A stretch of 64,000 nucleotides of DNA. Source: Eopsaltria australis (taxonomy: Eukaryota > Chordata > Aves > Passeriformes > Petroicidae). Below the pieces are notes generated by a model. That model was not told the DNA's origin. It worked only from the letters and a program-made list of their open reading frames with translations, and ran no database searches. Every line of letters starts with the position of its first letter. The first letter of the stretch is position 1. The stretch spans positions 3,038,001 to 3,102,000 of the forward strand of contig JAVTVJ010000068.1 in assembly GCA_034509425.1 (NCBI GenBank), read 5' to 3'. The position numbers were made by a program, and so were the translations under genes. This document shows positions 1 to 13,092 of the stretch, one piece after another.

Positions 1-1577
1 TGTTTTTATTGCAATTTATTTTACTGACTACATTGAAATGAGTTACTAGTATATCATGCACAATTTCCTCTTGTATCAATAAATTCTCATTCCTTTTAAT
101 CACTTTGTATGATGGCTTGCTTCCTCAAATCCAGTGTATTTTGTTTCCTGCTTTTATCTTTTTCTTTTGTAGATATTGCTGACCTTCATCCAAACGCTGT
201 TCTCATAATCAGGTAATTTAACCACAAACTTTAAGCTTCTTCCCATCTTTATCCTTTCTCACATATGATGGATGAGCTCCATTTAAGCCATAGCCACCAG
301 TATCAGCATTCAGGTCCAGGCACTGGAGATAATGGGGAGCTTTGGTGTACCTGAGGGAACTGAGATACAAGAGGAAGAGGCAAGCTGAAAAGAAGAGCTG
401 CAGTAGGAGGGTTTGGCAAACTTTTTAACAGGACAATGACAGTGACCTACTCAGTGTCTTCTGTTTAAGAGTCACCTGGAAGTAGGCTTTGCCACAGTGC
501 TTAATTAACCTCCTTTGAATTAATTACTATAGCTCTCAGCCTTATTATTAATCTGTACTTTGTCACTGATAATCCAGTTCATGTGTGCTATACCTCCTCC
601 TTGGCTCAAAGTCCCACTAAATCTCCAAAGAGAAATGTTTTGTCTTCCAGTGTGCCCACATATTTGTGTAAACCTCTGCAAAATCAGGTCCAGTGGCGCT
701 GTGTTCAAAAGTTTTTACTGACAATTTGCCATGCAATGGACTTTCAAAAGTGTATTAAAAAACAAAGTGAACTATTCGTTTAATTAACATTTGCATTTAT
801 TGTTTTGTCATATTTGTACATGTTTAAAGTGCTTGTAGAACTGTGACACATGAAGCACAAAATTTTATGCAGAAATCATGCAAACATTGCCTAATAGAGA
901 CTCTGGACAGCAAAGCAGAATATGAATATTGCATCTGACTCAGATGAATCCCGGTGTTCAAGACATTACTAGTAAGTAATGGGTGACTTTTGGGAAATTA
1001 ATTGATGATCACAGACTTTCTCCCTCTGGACAGTTAACAGCATCATATAAATGAAATCATTATTCTACTGTTTTACAAGCTCAGGAGAGAGATAATGAAT
1101 AGGACAGGTAAAACAGCTGAACGACACCTTGTCTTTACAATAAGGTGGCAGCTAATTAACAGGGTGCTAGGGTGATAACTTTTGTTCCCACTGCCCTTGC
1201 ATGTCTTCTTTAGGTTGAAAAATAGAGCTTCTAAGGTCTCTGAAACAGATATAAAGCTCCACAAAAGTTTCTGTAATTCTTACATGAAGCTGATCATTTT
1301 CCTGTTAGAATTTTATACTAAATGTTTTCTAAACCCTTTACTGATGACTGGAAAATGAGGTCTTATTTACAAGCAACCCAACCCTTGGAAAAAAATAAGG
1401 TGATCAAGGAGTAGAAGTAACAATATGCAAGAATGCAGCTTTAATTAAAAAAACTTATGTGGGGGGAAAAACATTCTAGGATATTCTTCATCAGCTCAGA
1501 ACTGTTAAAGGATTGTGTATTCTACTAAAAATACTCCACCTATTTTCAGTACCTAAAACCAAATATATATATTATAA
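1..1577. other. Unique non-coding sequence with one exon-like segment
   Basis: AT-rich sequence with no recognisable repeat, RNA gene or sustained reading frame. The longest open stretches are about 60-66 codons and look like chance. The only structured signal is the exon-like segment at 173-212, listed separately. A short AT dinucleotide run lies near 1563-1572, just before the old CR1 fragment that follows. Confidence 0.6.
173..212 (+). other. Candidate 40-nt internal exon (unproven)
   Basis: A long pyrimidine-rich stretch ending in TTTTGTAG (acceptor AG at 171-172) is followed by 40 bases and then AG|GTAATT, an acceptable donor at 213. One frame is open through all 40 bases and reads I-A-D-L-H-P-N-A-V-L-I-I, with a split codon at each end. 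The other two frames contain stops. I do not recognise the protein. A 40-base segment is often open by chance in one frame, so this rests mainly on the strength of the acceptor and on both splice signals being present. If real, most of the window would be intron of a plus-strand gene. Confidence 0.22.
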
Positions 1578-2010
1578 AATTGAAAGGTCAGTAGGTGCCT
1601 TAAGACAGCACCTACTCTATCAACCCCTTGGAAAGCAGTATCAAGGTGTATTATTCTTGACCCTTGTTTGTCTAGACAGTTCTTGAAAGTCTTTAATAAT
1701 GGAGATACCCTTTATCCATCCAACTGCATACCCCAATGTTTAATTTAACTTGCTTTTCTCATTTTTCCTCATGTCTGCACAAACTCTTCCATGAATCACC
1801 TTAAGCTGTATCTTGTCTTGCTGACTACAGATTAGGGAAACAATGTATTTTGTTCTTGTTTGGACCAGCTCTGGATGTACTTTTGTATTTTTCCCATATG
1901 CTTTGTTCAGCATTCTCCTCTTACTGCCAAGAAACCTGAGTTTTTCTTCCTTGAAGATCATGTTTGCTTTATTTCTGAAGGGTTTTGCTACTTTCCTATG
2001 GATTCTGCCC
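1578..2010 (-). mobile_element. Ancient CR1 LINE 3' fragment, antisense
   Basis: The plus strand reads like the reverse complement of a CR1 3' region. It opens with a degraded 'attgaaaggtcagtaggtgcct...' end. It then has a 'tgttcttaaaaatctccaatgatggagat'-like block (here around 1675-1710), a 'cttgtcttgctga' block near 1815, and a 'cattctcctcttactgccaagaaacctgag' block near 1911. The last corresponds to the CR1 segment that normally reads as 'cttctcttttcca...aac'. Divergence is high, as for copies that predate the bird radiation. CR1 copies truncate at the 5' end, which on this strand is the right edge, and that edge is uncertain. No functional reading frame remains. Confidence 0.5.
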
Positions 2011-4890
2011 TTAAAACCTTACTAAAGTTAATTTATATGTTAACCACTCCTTCCCCTTTTATCCCCAAAACCTTGTCCTGTGATAGCACATTTGATTTTC
2101 TTGATAGGATTTTTTCTTGACAAATTCATGACCTCAGTCATGACCCATGTACTTATTGTTTACAGGGCAAGACATCAAATCTTCATCTTTCTCCTCTCTG
2201 AAGTCTAAGACAGATGTGGAGTTTCTTATTATTGATTAGTATTTTTTTTCATCCTTATTATTATGGCAGCATTCAAGGAACTGAGAACATAAGAATATGG
2301 TGTGGAAAGTGGGGTTTGAACATTCTTCTGAAAGCTTTCAATAAATAATCACCTCAAGTATAGTGTATGAGTGTCAGTGAAACCTGTAAAAATTCCTGAA
2401 GTCTTGTCTAGTGAGCTTGTCTTAGAAGATGTTGTGTTCTTATCATGGCACACAAAGATTTTGAGCATCTGTGTCAAGAAAAGGTCAAACAGAACTCACT
2501 TCTCTGTGGCCACTGCAAGGCTGAAGGTTATTGCTTTCCCAAGGACCCTTTGTTCAGCACGGTACTGGTGAAAGGTCAGATAACCAGTGGAGATCAGCAA
2601 CAGTGTGGAACTGTGTAAACCTTGCCAAGTAATAGAACAACAAAACAGATTGGTCTTATCCATAAAAATTCATTACTTACTTAGAAACTTATAATACGGG
2701 TAAGACAATAATTATACAAACATCTTGATAATTTCATTTCCATTTGTAGTTTCTTCTCCAAAGTTTGTTTTCCCATTAGAAAACTTTCCTCATGGGTTAT
2801 TATAAAACCACTTCCCTTGCCTTTAATAGTGTTTCTTGTCCCACACATTTTCACAGCCTTCTCCCCGGATGTCTCTCCTCAGAATGTGAGTAGGAAAAAT
2901 AGAGCAGCAGTAAAGCCAGTAAGACTTCTTGTTCCCCCATGAAAAACAAAGCATAGCAGCAGATATAGATGATCCCTCTCACTTCCTTGCAGAATAAAAG
3001 TAATAAACATCAAGTTACATGAGGGACTGCTCTCCTCAGTCCCTCTTAAAAAAATAAAATACACATAACATTAGTAATGTAGTCCTGCTTTGTCACTTAG
3101 TACATTCTCAAAAACATGCTATTGCTGCTAAGAATCTTATAGAATAAAAATAATAAGGCAATAAACAGCTCTGATGGGTTTTGGCACAATTTTATCCTTG
3201 AGAAGTCTCCTTCAGAGGGGCCCCAATCAGACATTTGTGCGAAGAATAGAAGTGCTGGAGATGGAATATCACATCTGCTGCAGAGTTTATACCCTGCACA
3301 GCACTACTGGCAAGGAGGCACAAGGAAGGAAATAATGCAGTGCAAATGTGGAAGGTTCAAGTGGGATTTAGGGGAAGAGAAAATTCAGGTGTTTCAGGTC
3401 TCCTGTGGATGCATGCTGGCTGGCAACCATGTACCTGTAATCCTCTTCTCCCCTTTCACCAGACCACCACTAGATTAATTCTCATGTCTATTGCTGACAG
3501 GTTTACGAATTACCTCATTAGTTCCTGTGAGTCTGCATTCTTCCATTCAGTGTGTGAGAACAAATAAGCAAAGACAAAAAAAGACAAAAATTCCACAGGA
3601 GCCTGGAATTCATTTGTCAGGCAACACAATAGTATGGTATATGGAATTAATGCAACAACAACAACAAAAGTCCCAGTCAAAATAATTACATTTCACTTAT
3701 GCCAGCTGCAGAAAGGAATATATAGTTTGATTATTTACTGGAACACTATATTGATCATTCTTATAATCACATTTTCCAGGAGATCATGCACTCAAACTTT
3801 ACCTGCAGGCACTCTCTGTATATTGAGCTACTATTAAATTGCCATGAAATGATTTTCTTCTTTTTTTTTTTGTAATTGTTTTACATTATTATATTTGTTC
3901 TAGGAAACTCCAGTTCTATATGAATGTGTACCATTGCAAAAAACACATATTGCAGAAATACATATTAAAAATACAAAAAATAGCTACAGCTGTGCATGTG
4001 TTTTCAAGATGAAAGAAAAAGAATTTTTTCCTCTGTAATATTTAAATGCTATTATTTATTGACTACATATTAATCTTATAATTCCTATATGAGCAAACCT
4101 GTTTTGAGGAAGGCAATAGTGCATATCCATTTTTAAAGGTAAAAACCTGACAAGCTTCCTAAAGTCTTATAAACTTGTCTTAAGGGAGCTAATTTTGAGT
4201 CATGTATTTATAAAGACCATCTCCTCATTGCCTGTGCTCTGCCAAGTTCACAGCTTAGCCTGAAGGGTGGTATTGTCCGGAAAATAATGTGCAAAAAAAC
4301 TGTGTTCATTTTTTGTGTGATTTTCTCTGTTCTGCCAAACACGAATGTGTAAAGTCCATCGTTAAGTGCCTGAAAAATTAGTTTTCATTAGCAGAGTCAG
4401 CAATTCTCATGCACATTTGTGAGATATTTTTACACTTCTGAAATACATACACTAATTTTTAGAGCCAAAGCACGCCCTTTTTTTTTTGAGATGGCAGAGT
4501 TGGACTGTAAGTCTGAAAGTTAAAATGGGTGAAATAGGATGCCTGGATTAAAAATTGCTTTGTATTCTTCTTAGAAAGTAAGTGGAAGGCAGAATTTCAG
4601 AAGGACAAACATTGCAGAAATCATGTATCTATTAATAAATTATGGATAATAGAAGGCAATATAAATGAAATAAGGTGATGTACCATGGGGTTTTTGTGGG
4701 TGGGAATTTCACACCTAAAGAGGCAGGGAAATGTGTGGCAGCAGTGTGAATGACAGCCCATGCAATCCGTGGAGCCAGTGACTACAGAGAGCCAGCAGCC
4801 GTGAGATGCTTCTTACTGTGGAGCCATCCAGATGGGAAGTGGGTTTGGAAGGTCTCTGTGCCAAAGCAGGGCCACCTCTAGTGTCAGACT
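2011..4890. other. Unique non-coding sequence
   Basis: No gene or repeat family recognised. It holds short homopolymers (T run near 3860-3871, T run near 4481-4488) and a CAA-rich patch around 3651-3668. Open stretches of 60-75 codons occur on both strands with no domain-like content. The part from about 4690 to 4890 is less AT-rich and might be the decayed 3' end of the CR1 relic to its right, but I could not align it with confidence. Confidence 0.55.
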
Positions 4891-4899
4891 GTACTGCTC

Positions 4900-6000
4900 A
4901 GGGAGTGTCCAGTTGAGGGTTTAAAAACACCAAGGACAGAGGTGGCACAGCCACCTTTCCAAAATAACTGAGCATGGCCCCGCAGGGACACTGAGCAGCT
5001 CTCTTGCCGCTCCTGGGTGTATTCATCAGACACCATTGGCATGGGTATTTCAAGAGTTCCTGAACTGGATTTTCCTCTAGCAAGAGTAAATTTTCCTTGC
5101 TTCAGACTTTCCCACTGATCTCTGGAGCCTGGGATTCACTCCTAAAGGCCAGTGTTGTTAGGAAAGACAGAGGCAAGGAAAACATTGAGAGCCTCAGGCT
5201 TTTCTGTGTCTTTTGCTGCTGACAACAAATGAGGCTGCTGCCCCATTTGGAAGCAGGCACACATATTGCCTTGTTTTCTTTTCGAGCATATGTACCAGTA
5301 GAAGCCCTTCTTGTTCCCTTTCACCTGTTGCTCTTTTCAGCTCTTGTGCTTAGCCTGTTTATATTAGAATTTAGTGAAGAACTCCTTTCTCATCCATGTT
5401 CATCTGCCACCTTTGCTTGACATTCTGCTCATTGGGTTGGTCCATTTTTAAGCTTGAAGGAGAATCAACCAGCTCTGATGGACCACTCTAATCTCCAGTG
5501 CTGTATTGTAGGAAATTCTTTCAAGCACATCTCTGAACCAGGGTTGTGATCCTGCTGCTTTTTGCCTTGTTGCCTCCACTCAGATCCTGAACTCTGCCAT
5601 CACATGGTTATTACAGCCAAGGCTGCTCCCGACCTTCACATCCCTGACTGACTTTTTCTAAGTATCCCAGCTGTGTTGGGATGTTGTCCTTAATGCCATC
5701 TGGATGGTTGTTCACTCTATATCACCCCTTTAGCAGATATCAGGGTCTGAAAAACTGAAATTTCTTCCAGTTATCTGAAGGACTCCAGTTGTTCAGGCTA
5801 TCCCAAATGCCAGTAAGACTGCTTGCCTGCAGATGCACACAGACCTTTGTTCCTCCTATTTTCACCCTGAAGGCAATGCTGTACAGTTCTTCAGAGAGGC
5901 ACTCAGATGTGCTGACCTCCCAGAAAGTGTATGAGATTTTCCCCCATATGCCTGGGAGACATTACCAGCAGTCTAAGGCAAAGAAGAAAACATGAGTAAT
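4900..6000 (-). mobile_element. CR1 LINE ORF2 relic (endonuclease to RT linker), antisense
   Basis: Read on the minus strand this is the middle of CR1 ORF2, the gene for an endonuclease/reverse transcriptase polyprotein. Near 5142-5324 an open minus-strand stretch contains 'NKKGFYWYICSKRK', like the 'NKKGFY.Y...KRK' linker before the RT domain, and later 'LNVFLASVF', like 'LNNFFASVF'. The plus-strand block 5525-5660 mirrors the endonuclease segment that reads 'LGCSDHEM' in intact elements. 5690-5745 mirrors the 'GDFNHPDICW' region, and 5770-5900 the more N-terminal endonuclease part. The order is colinear with ORF2 on the minus strand, with internal deletions, stops and frameshifts. It is non-functional. 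Edges are approximate; the left edge could lie anywhere from 4700 to 5100. Confidence 0.65.
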
Positions 6001-6299
6001 ATCAAATGTTTGTAACTTCCCAGGTCTACTTCAGATCAGAAAGCTATATCACCATGACACATTGGTTCAGTGTTCAAACACCATTAGATGTACTCCCTAG
6101 AGCACACTGTCCTGCCTGTAGAAAAACAGCTCCTGACTTAATCTTGGATAATCTACAGGGACTGGTTTAAGACAGAATTATCAGTCACCTATAACAGTGT
6201 AATCAGATTTGATATCCTGGTAAGTGAAAAAAACCCAAAACCAAAATGTACATTCTAGTAAAAAGTTACCCAAAAGTTAGCAAATGATTAGCTAGAAAG

Positions 6300-7660
6300 T
6301 GGATAAAAGCATAAAAATATTGCAGACAGTGTGGAGACTGTTTGAAGGCTCAGACTAATTTTTTGTGTCAGTTAATGTGCATCGCAAATCAATGTTTTAG
6401 GTTCAGAGTAAGCGTATCATAACTCAGAAAGGACTTGAAGAGGATCTTAAAAAAGAAAAAAGACCACACTAAAGGAAGAGAAAGAAGGAAACTCTTGTAT
6501 GTAAGAAAATGTCTCAATGCTCAAATGACCAAAGTACAAAGAGACACAAACTCTGGGAAGTTAAAAGTTAATTCACAGCAAGGCAAGCCAAAAAATATTT
6601 TGATGAGAAAATTGCTAAAAGCATTTAAACTAGCCATAAAAAGACAAAAAATATCGGAAGCAGGAAGCCTGCCAGAGAATCCATGGGGCTGATAGCTGGC
6701 ATAAGCATAGAAGGATTACTCAAGGAGAAAAAGTCATGAGTTGTCTCTATCAGCATTTGTTGTACAAAAAGGTTAGCAATATTCCTAAATTGGTTACAAT
6801 CTTTAGTGGGATACGAGTTTGAAGAGCCCATTCAAAATGAAGGCATGGAATACATTGTAGAATAAATTGTCAAAAATATTAAGATTTTACTTGAATGAGA
6901 TGATATTTGCTCACAGGTTTGTAGGGAGTTAGCAGAGAGAATTGCTGGATTGCAATGGATAGCACTAAATCACCTGTAGTCAAAAGAACCTAAGTTTCCG
7001 GCAAATATGAAAATGGCACTAATTTGGTTAAAATGAATCTAAGAATGTTCTAAAAAAATCACACATTATGAAGAAAGGTATCTGTCAGACTGGCAAAAAT
7101 AATAGCAAAATATAGAATGAATGGACACACCAGAAAATATTAATATAATGATCAGGACCTTATTAGAGTTTTGCAGAAGAAGGTAATACCTCACACCGTG
7201 TCTCAAGTTTTGAAAGGCTCCAGAGATGCAGCAAAAAAAGAGGGCCAGTATAAAAGAGGATTCAATATACATGTGCTTTGAAAAGGCTTTGGCAAGACTT
7301 GTCTATAGAGGCTTTTAAAGAAATGAAACAATCAGAAAATGAAAAAAAGAAGGTGCTCTTATGAATGAATAACTGTATAAAACACAGAAAACAACAAAAA
7401 GAGACAGATGGATTGTTTTCAAAGCAGGAAGAAAGATTGAGCATGATCAGTGACATCCTGATCAGTGCCACTTGAAATTTTTATCAGTCATTAGGAAAAT
7501 GACATGAATGAAGAGGTGACAAAGTCTGATGACAGTATAAAATTATTCAACATAATGAAAATGAATTCTGTCTATCTAAAGATCTGCTGAAGGGTCTTGG
7601 AATATGGAGATTGTAAAGATAAAATGGCAGGTGATAGGACTGTGCAAAGAGGCTGATAAG
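6300..7660 (+). mobile_element. Ancient CR1 LINE ORF2 relic (RT domain), sense
   Basis: About 1.3 kb on the plus strand follows the order of an old amniote-type CR1 ORF2. A 'cagtgtggagactgttt...ggctcagacta' block lies at 6325-6358. An A-rich basic linker spans 6430-6650. A 'gaagcaggaagcctgccagagaatc' block lies at 6656-6680. 'aagtttccggcaaa' at 6991-7004 resembles the 'S.PGK' part of reverse transcriptase. 'aaaaggctttggcaagact' near 7280 resembles 'KAFDKV'. 'aaagtctgatgacagtataaaattattc' at 7521-7548 corresponds to the catalytic 'FADDTKLF' motif and now reads K-S-D-D-S-I-K-L-F. Many stops and indels show it is dead. The lineage looks older than the 3' ends at the right edge of the window. Confidence 0.65.
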
Positions 7661-10493
7661 AATAGCTGTTAGTCTTTGAGTGGTTACTATTTATTAATTT
7701 TTCACTTAAATTATCTTGATCTAAAGTTAAAGATAAATCAGACCAAGGCTTTTTGTGGATGAAAACTCTGTTAGAACATTACTAACCTTTTCAGTGTTAC
7801 CTGACTGTGCTGTGTCACTGCTTTTACTCAGTGGAGCAATGTGGAAGCCAACCGAGAAAAGGATGTTTTCATGCTTTCCAGTATCAATAGTTAAGATTCC
7901 AAACCAATTTGTTTTGATTTAAAAAAATGTCCCAAATGATTGGTGCTCAGATCAGAAAATGTCTCCTAAGATTTACTTTCATCTCTTCACAAATTATCTG
8001 AAGAAGAAGGGGGTTTTTTTGTCACTTAGTATTTGACAAGAATTTTCCACCTTGCCTCACATTGATCTGAAACTCCCTTTTGAGAATAAAGACACCATAG
8101 GGAGATGTTTGTGCATTATTGCCTTTCAGATACATTATGTAATAAATTTAATCTGTGTGCATCCTCAGCAGAGATTGAATTTTAAATGTCAAATGGATCC
8201 ACCAAGGGCACAAGGAACTGGAATAATAATTCAAAATACTTTCGAATGTATTAATACAAAAATATGTGAATTCAGTAAAACACCATTAAAGTGCTTCAAT
8301 GATGACAATAATTATTTTGGAAGATTTTTTCCCAGTGTAGGTGGAAAGGTCCTGCATTTGCTGGGTTGATTTTATGCTTTTCTCTTGAAAGCAATGGAAA
8401 GTCATTGTGTGTGAATTTTAGCTCTCCATAGTCAGATAGGAAAATTTCCTTGCCTGTCTCAAACCTAACTGTGCTGGAAAAGTAATACCTGAGGGTTGCA
8501 GCATCTGCCAGCCCCCTTGGGGCAGTGCACATCCTACTTTACTAAGCATAAATATTAGGCAGAAAAGTGTCTGTCTGGTCAGGGAGGGACTGGTACTAAG
8601 ACGTCAGCTATCAAAACCCTACTCCTACAAAACCTTTGACATCACTGATCTCCCGCAAATGCCTTTGTTTTGCAGATTAGAAAAACAACAGAAAATGTAG
8701 ACTTGATTGTGATAAAAAAATAATTGGAAAAAAAGGCTCATAAATGTCTTTTTCATAATGTGTAGAAAAATGTGTATCATTTTCTCAAAGAGCAAAAAAA
8801 CTGGTTTAGCACATCTACACCAGCAGTGAGTTTGAGCAGGGAAATTTAATAATGTTTTATTATCAGCAAGATGTAAAGCATATGTAGTGTATCAGAGAAC
8901 TTCAGTCAAAATAATAGAAAATAGAATATTGTTTTCATGGTGCAATAACGAATAACATAGTTACTAGGTCTACTCCTATATGAAAGAAGACCTCACTGTT
9001 TGAAGAGCCTGGCAATCTCCAAATGCTTTTAAGAAGCTGGTGGCATAGAGCTGCTGAGGCATTCAACAAAATCCATGGCCTTGGTTTGTTCTGCCCTCAG
9101 CATAAACCTATGCCTATGCTGCAGATTAGAGCACTACACTGGAGAACTCAGAACAAATGTGCATCTGGCATTTGGCAAGGGTAAAATCCACTGTTCCCTT
9201 AGAAGTCAATAAAGAAAACCCAAAAATTCATCATATTACTTTTTCTCTGTCTGAATGGCACCTACCCTGTATGTATCCAGAGCTCTGCAGACTATCACAG
9301 ACAGTATATCTCATGCAGGGTATGGGGACTGTCAGGAGGAAGATTTGCAATGTTTTGGCCTTCCAGCTAAAAAAAAAAAAAAAGCCCATTTCTTTCATTA
9401 ACGGGTTTAATTCATTGAGCCTCCTTCACAGGAAAGTGAACTTTGGGTGATATTAGTTACTTTCAATATTTCAATATTGCTTTTAATTTCAATTAAATTA
9501 CGTTTCTACCTGTCTTGGTTCCCCAAGGGGTATATATTCATAATTTAATAGCTTTTCCAGTGAAAGACCTGAGACATCAGATTTGGTGTCAGGATAAATA
9601 CAAACAGCAATAGTAAGACTAAATAGGTATGAATTCTGAGAACATAATAGAATTTTCCAGGTCAGAAAACAGGAATGAACTTTTCAGATAGGAGAAAAAT
9701 AATTTGTCAGACATTGTTCCTTTAAAAGCCTAATTAAACCAATTAATCCACCCAGCATTCAGACAGAGTTGTAGAAAACTTGGCAAAACAGAGACCTCTG
9801 GAATGAGAATTTTTACTTGGTAAAATAAAATGTCTACCCAGTTTTGTTCTTCTTAAATGAGAGCCATTTTCTTCACTCAGAAAAATGCCTCCATAGTGTA
9901 TTTGAGAGCTCAGGGAGTGTAAAATTGTGCAAATCAGCTTTTCTGGCAGGCCAGATATTGGAGAATTAATCTTTTCAGTGAAAATGTGTAAATGATGTTA
10001 ATGCTGAAATTGCTCACTTTCAAAATGTAGAATATTGTTCTCATTTAAAAGGAAAACTCTTCAGCCTTCTTTCAATGACCATTACCATTAGGCATTACTC
10101 TAATTAGACATCTCTTTGGTCCATGTGGCCCTGCAGGAGACATATGTAGAGGCAAGAAAAGATAATTTTCTTTAGGTCTGTGGGCCATTGTGTTAGTACA
10201 GGTTTTTTAGGTTTGTGGAGGGTGTGGAGATTTGTGTGTTTCTGCTTGAAATTCTCATTGTGAGAGAAACTAATAATGTCTTTTTGGTCAAAGTCAGTAA
10301 GTGCTCAGCAGCTCTGTAAATACCTATTAATTTTTTTTTTCAAACCCCCATACCACTCTGTTGGTATCTTTAGCTATGTTGAAAACAGGTAGATTTTGTG
10401 CTGGAGTGATGCTGCAGGAACCTTTCCAACCATCTGATTGCCAGATGAATTTTCAAATTTTTGCATGTACAAATTAGCTCTGGTAATGTTGTA

Positions 10494-10517
10494 AGATCCT
10501 TTTACAGATCCTTTTAT
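10494..10517. repeat. Two-copy 12-base tandem repeat
   Basis: The unit AGATCCTTTTAC is followed immediately by AGATCCTTTTAT, one mismatch between copies. It is probably a small local duplication. Confidence 0.8.
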
Positions 10518-13092
10518 CAGCTCTACTGTCATCCCACCATGGAGCTGCTGAACCTCTCTAGGAAACTAGGGCAAAATGTGTACTCATGAAACTCTGAAAA
10601 AGGTGGTGTGAGGACCCTGGCTGCCAGGAGAGACTTAATCCATTCCCATAAAATGTCAGCAGGGAAAACAGACTACTACTGCAGAAAATTAGGAAGAAAG
10701 GGTCTTTTAAATACTGTAGAATTTAAAATGTCAGTAATGGTTCTAGTTGGTACTTTGTAGAACTGGCTGCCCTGATGAGTTGTGATGTCAGTTCTAGAAC
10801 CTGGAGGCAGAGGCTGAGCTGTCCTTGGGCATAGTTTCTGGCCAAGTTTTGTTTGTCCCTTGGGAACAGAGACAGGAGTTTGTCACCTGGCAGCTATTAT
10901 ATTTTTTAAAAATTTCCTGTAAAGAGAGAGGCTCCCCACTGATAGTGTGGGTTCATAGCATGGACAGCCTATATTTTGTGGTCAGGCTCTTTGCTGTCAA
11001 GCAGTTTAAACTTGGTAAGTGGTGTGATTTCACCAATAGAAAGGAACCTTTACCCTTGCATTTCCCTGAACTTTGAGCTGGGAGGAGCTGGGTCAGTCTC
11101 TGTGTGGTTCATGCATACCTAAATCAGACCATGGGTGAGTGCTCTGCAACAGCCAGAGTAGTTACTGGAAAGAGCAGGAAAGGGTCAAGTTCTTCTCCTG
11201 GTCACACAGAATGCAATCTGGCCTTGCTGTCTTTGTGCCTTTTAGAAGAGTTGATTGTTGAATCTTTACTGAGCACTGGACTTGCTGCAATTTTGTTGCT
11301 ATCTCTTATAACCCAAAGTTGTGAGGACTTGAGGATTTTATGGATGTTACTTAACCATCAGTCTAAACTCCTCTTACCACCAAGTAGCTCTACCCAAATC
11401 CATTGACCAGGCATGGTTATTTGACAGCAGAGGTATAAACACATGGGAGTGGTCAAGGTATCTTTGACAAGCTGGACAGTGCCAGTGGGGTGTACTCACA
11501 GTGAGTGTGACCTCTCATTCTCCTGGCTGATTGTATCTTCTTGGGGGGACGAGCTCTGCATGCACCTACACCCAAGCAGGTTCCAAAGGGGAAATTAGAA
11601 AGGTCTTGCATCTTTTACAAAGTCCAAACCTTGCTACCTTGCTAAAGTGTTTCAAACACCTCAAAAAGCGAAGGAAGCAATCTGAATTTATCTGCTGTCA
11701 GAACATCAGAAAATGAGGCAGAGACTCAGTGCCTACATTTTCCTGCCTCTGAATATCTGTTGAAAAGTTTAATGACATAACCTGAAGCATCACATTAGAA
11801 AGAAAGCACAGGTGGAGATTAAAATCAGGATATTGTCATGATGAAACTGACAACAGCAAGAGATCTAAAAAGAGACAGTTCTGGAAAACAATTTCAAAGA
11901 TTAATTGGTAAATAACAGTGTTATTTTAGAAGCTCCCATGAAGAAAATCCCTCCAGAAGATGTTAAAAATAGAAAAGTATGAGTTTTGAGATTAACATTT
12001 CCAGCTGAGGGAATACCTAAAGAGAAAAAAATGTAAATGTTGTTGCCTGAAAGGTTTTCAGTTATCTGTGAAGATTAAAAAAGGAATTGAGATTCTGTGT
12101 GAGGCTACAGGCTCTGCTGCTCAGAGAGACTCTTTGTAATGAGACTTCTGAATGTTCTGCTTGCAATGCCAAGGAAATTATCCTCAGTATGAAAGCAGGA
12201 TATTCAGGATCCTTTTGAAGTGCTGAAAGAGTCTGAATTAGGGAATTGGTTGCAAGTAAGAAAAATCTTATTGTGAGGGTCTAGTGTTCTCCACACTTAG
12301 ACCTATTCAGAGACTGACAAGTGTTTCTTTTTCCTCGTGTGGAATGCAAAAATGTTGTGAAAGAGGTCATAGTCTCACTCACAAAGTCAAACTGGGCACA
12401 CAGCTGTTGAAATATCTTATAAATGGTGCTATGTCATACCACCACTTCAAAGTCATACACCAACACTTTTGTGTATCAAGTATTAGGACAAGTTGCAATA
12501 CTCTGGACAGGTGTTTTCACCCTGGTACTTCTGAATTTGCACACCACCAGCCTAGGTGGCTGGTGAGATCACTGCTGTGATGTGAAAAAGAGGTCATGAA
12601 GCATCATTACTGTCTATTATTCCATCCTTGCTCACGCTGTGTTATAGTTTGCCAGGCATGTGCTTTACCAAAGCCTGTGTTCCTTGAAAGAAATGTCCCT
12701 TTTCTCAGTTGACTTGCATGAAGAGCTTGTGGGACATGGTATTTTTCAGTATGATTAAATGTGAGAGAATCTGTCCCTTTTCTTTAGAACAGTGTTCTCT
12801 TTTTTTTCTTCTTCATTTTGAAAAGAGCAATAGAATAACCAGGGAAATTATCGAGTCTGATAATGATCAGCTTGGTGAGTGACTGAGACATCAGCACAGT
12901 AATTAGGCCTCCTTACACTTGTTTGTGATTTGTTCCGGTGCTCACAGTTCCATGAAGTGTTTGATAGATACTGCAGAATGGAAGAATGAAATGGTACACA
13001 GTGGCTATGATTACCCTTAAGGGTAAATAAATAACACTCTCACTCCTGTAGCAGTAACTGTCTCTTCAAAAGCTGCCCTTTGCTGATAATTA

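Noticed and set aside
10720..10812. Possible sense CR1 segment around 'gtagaactggctgccctgatgag'
   Set aside because: Only one short block resembles CR1 ('ggaactggctgcccagggagg'); flanks do not follow the element's order.
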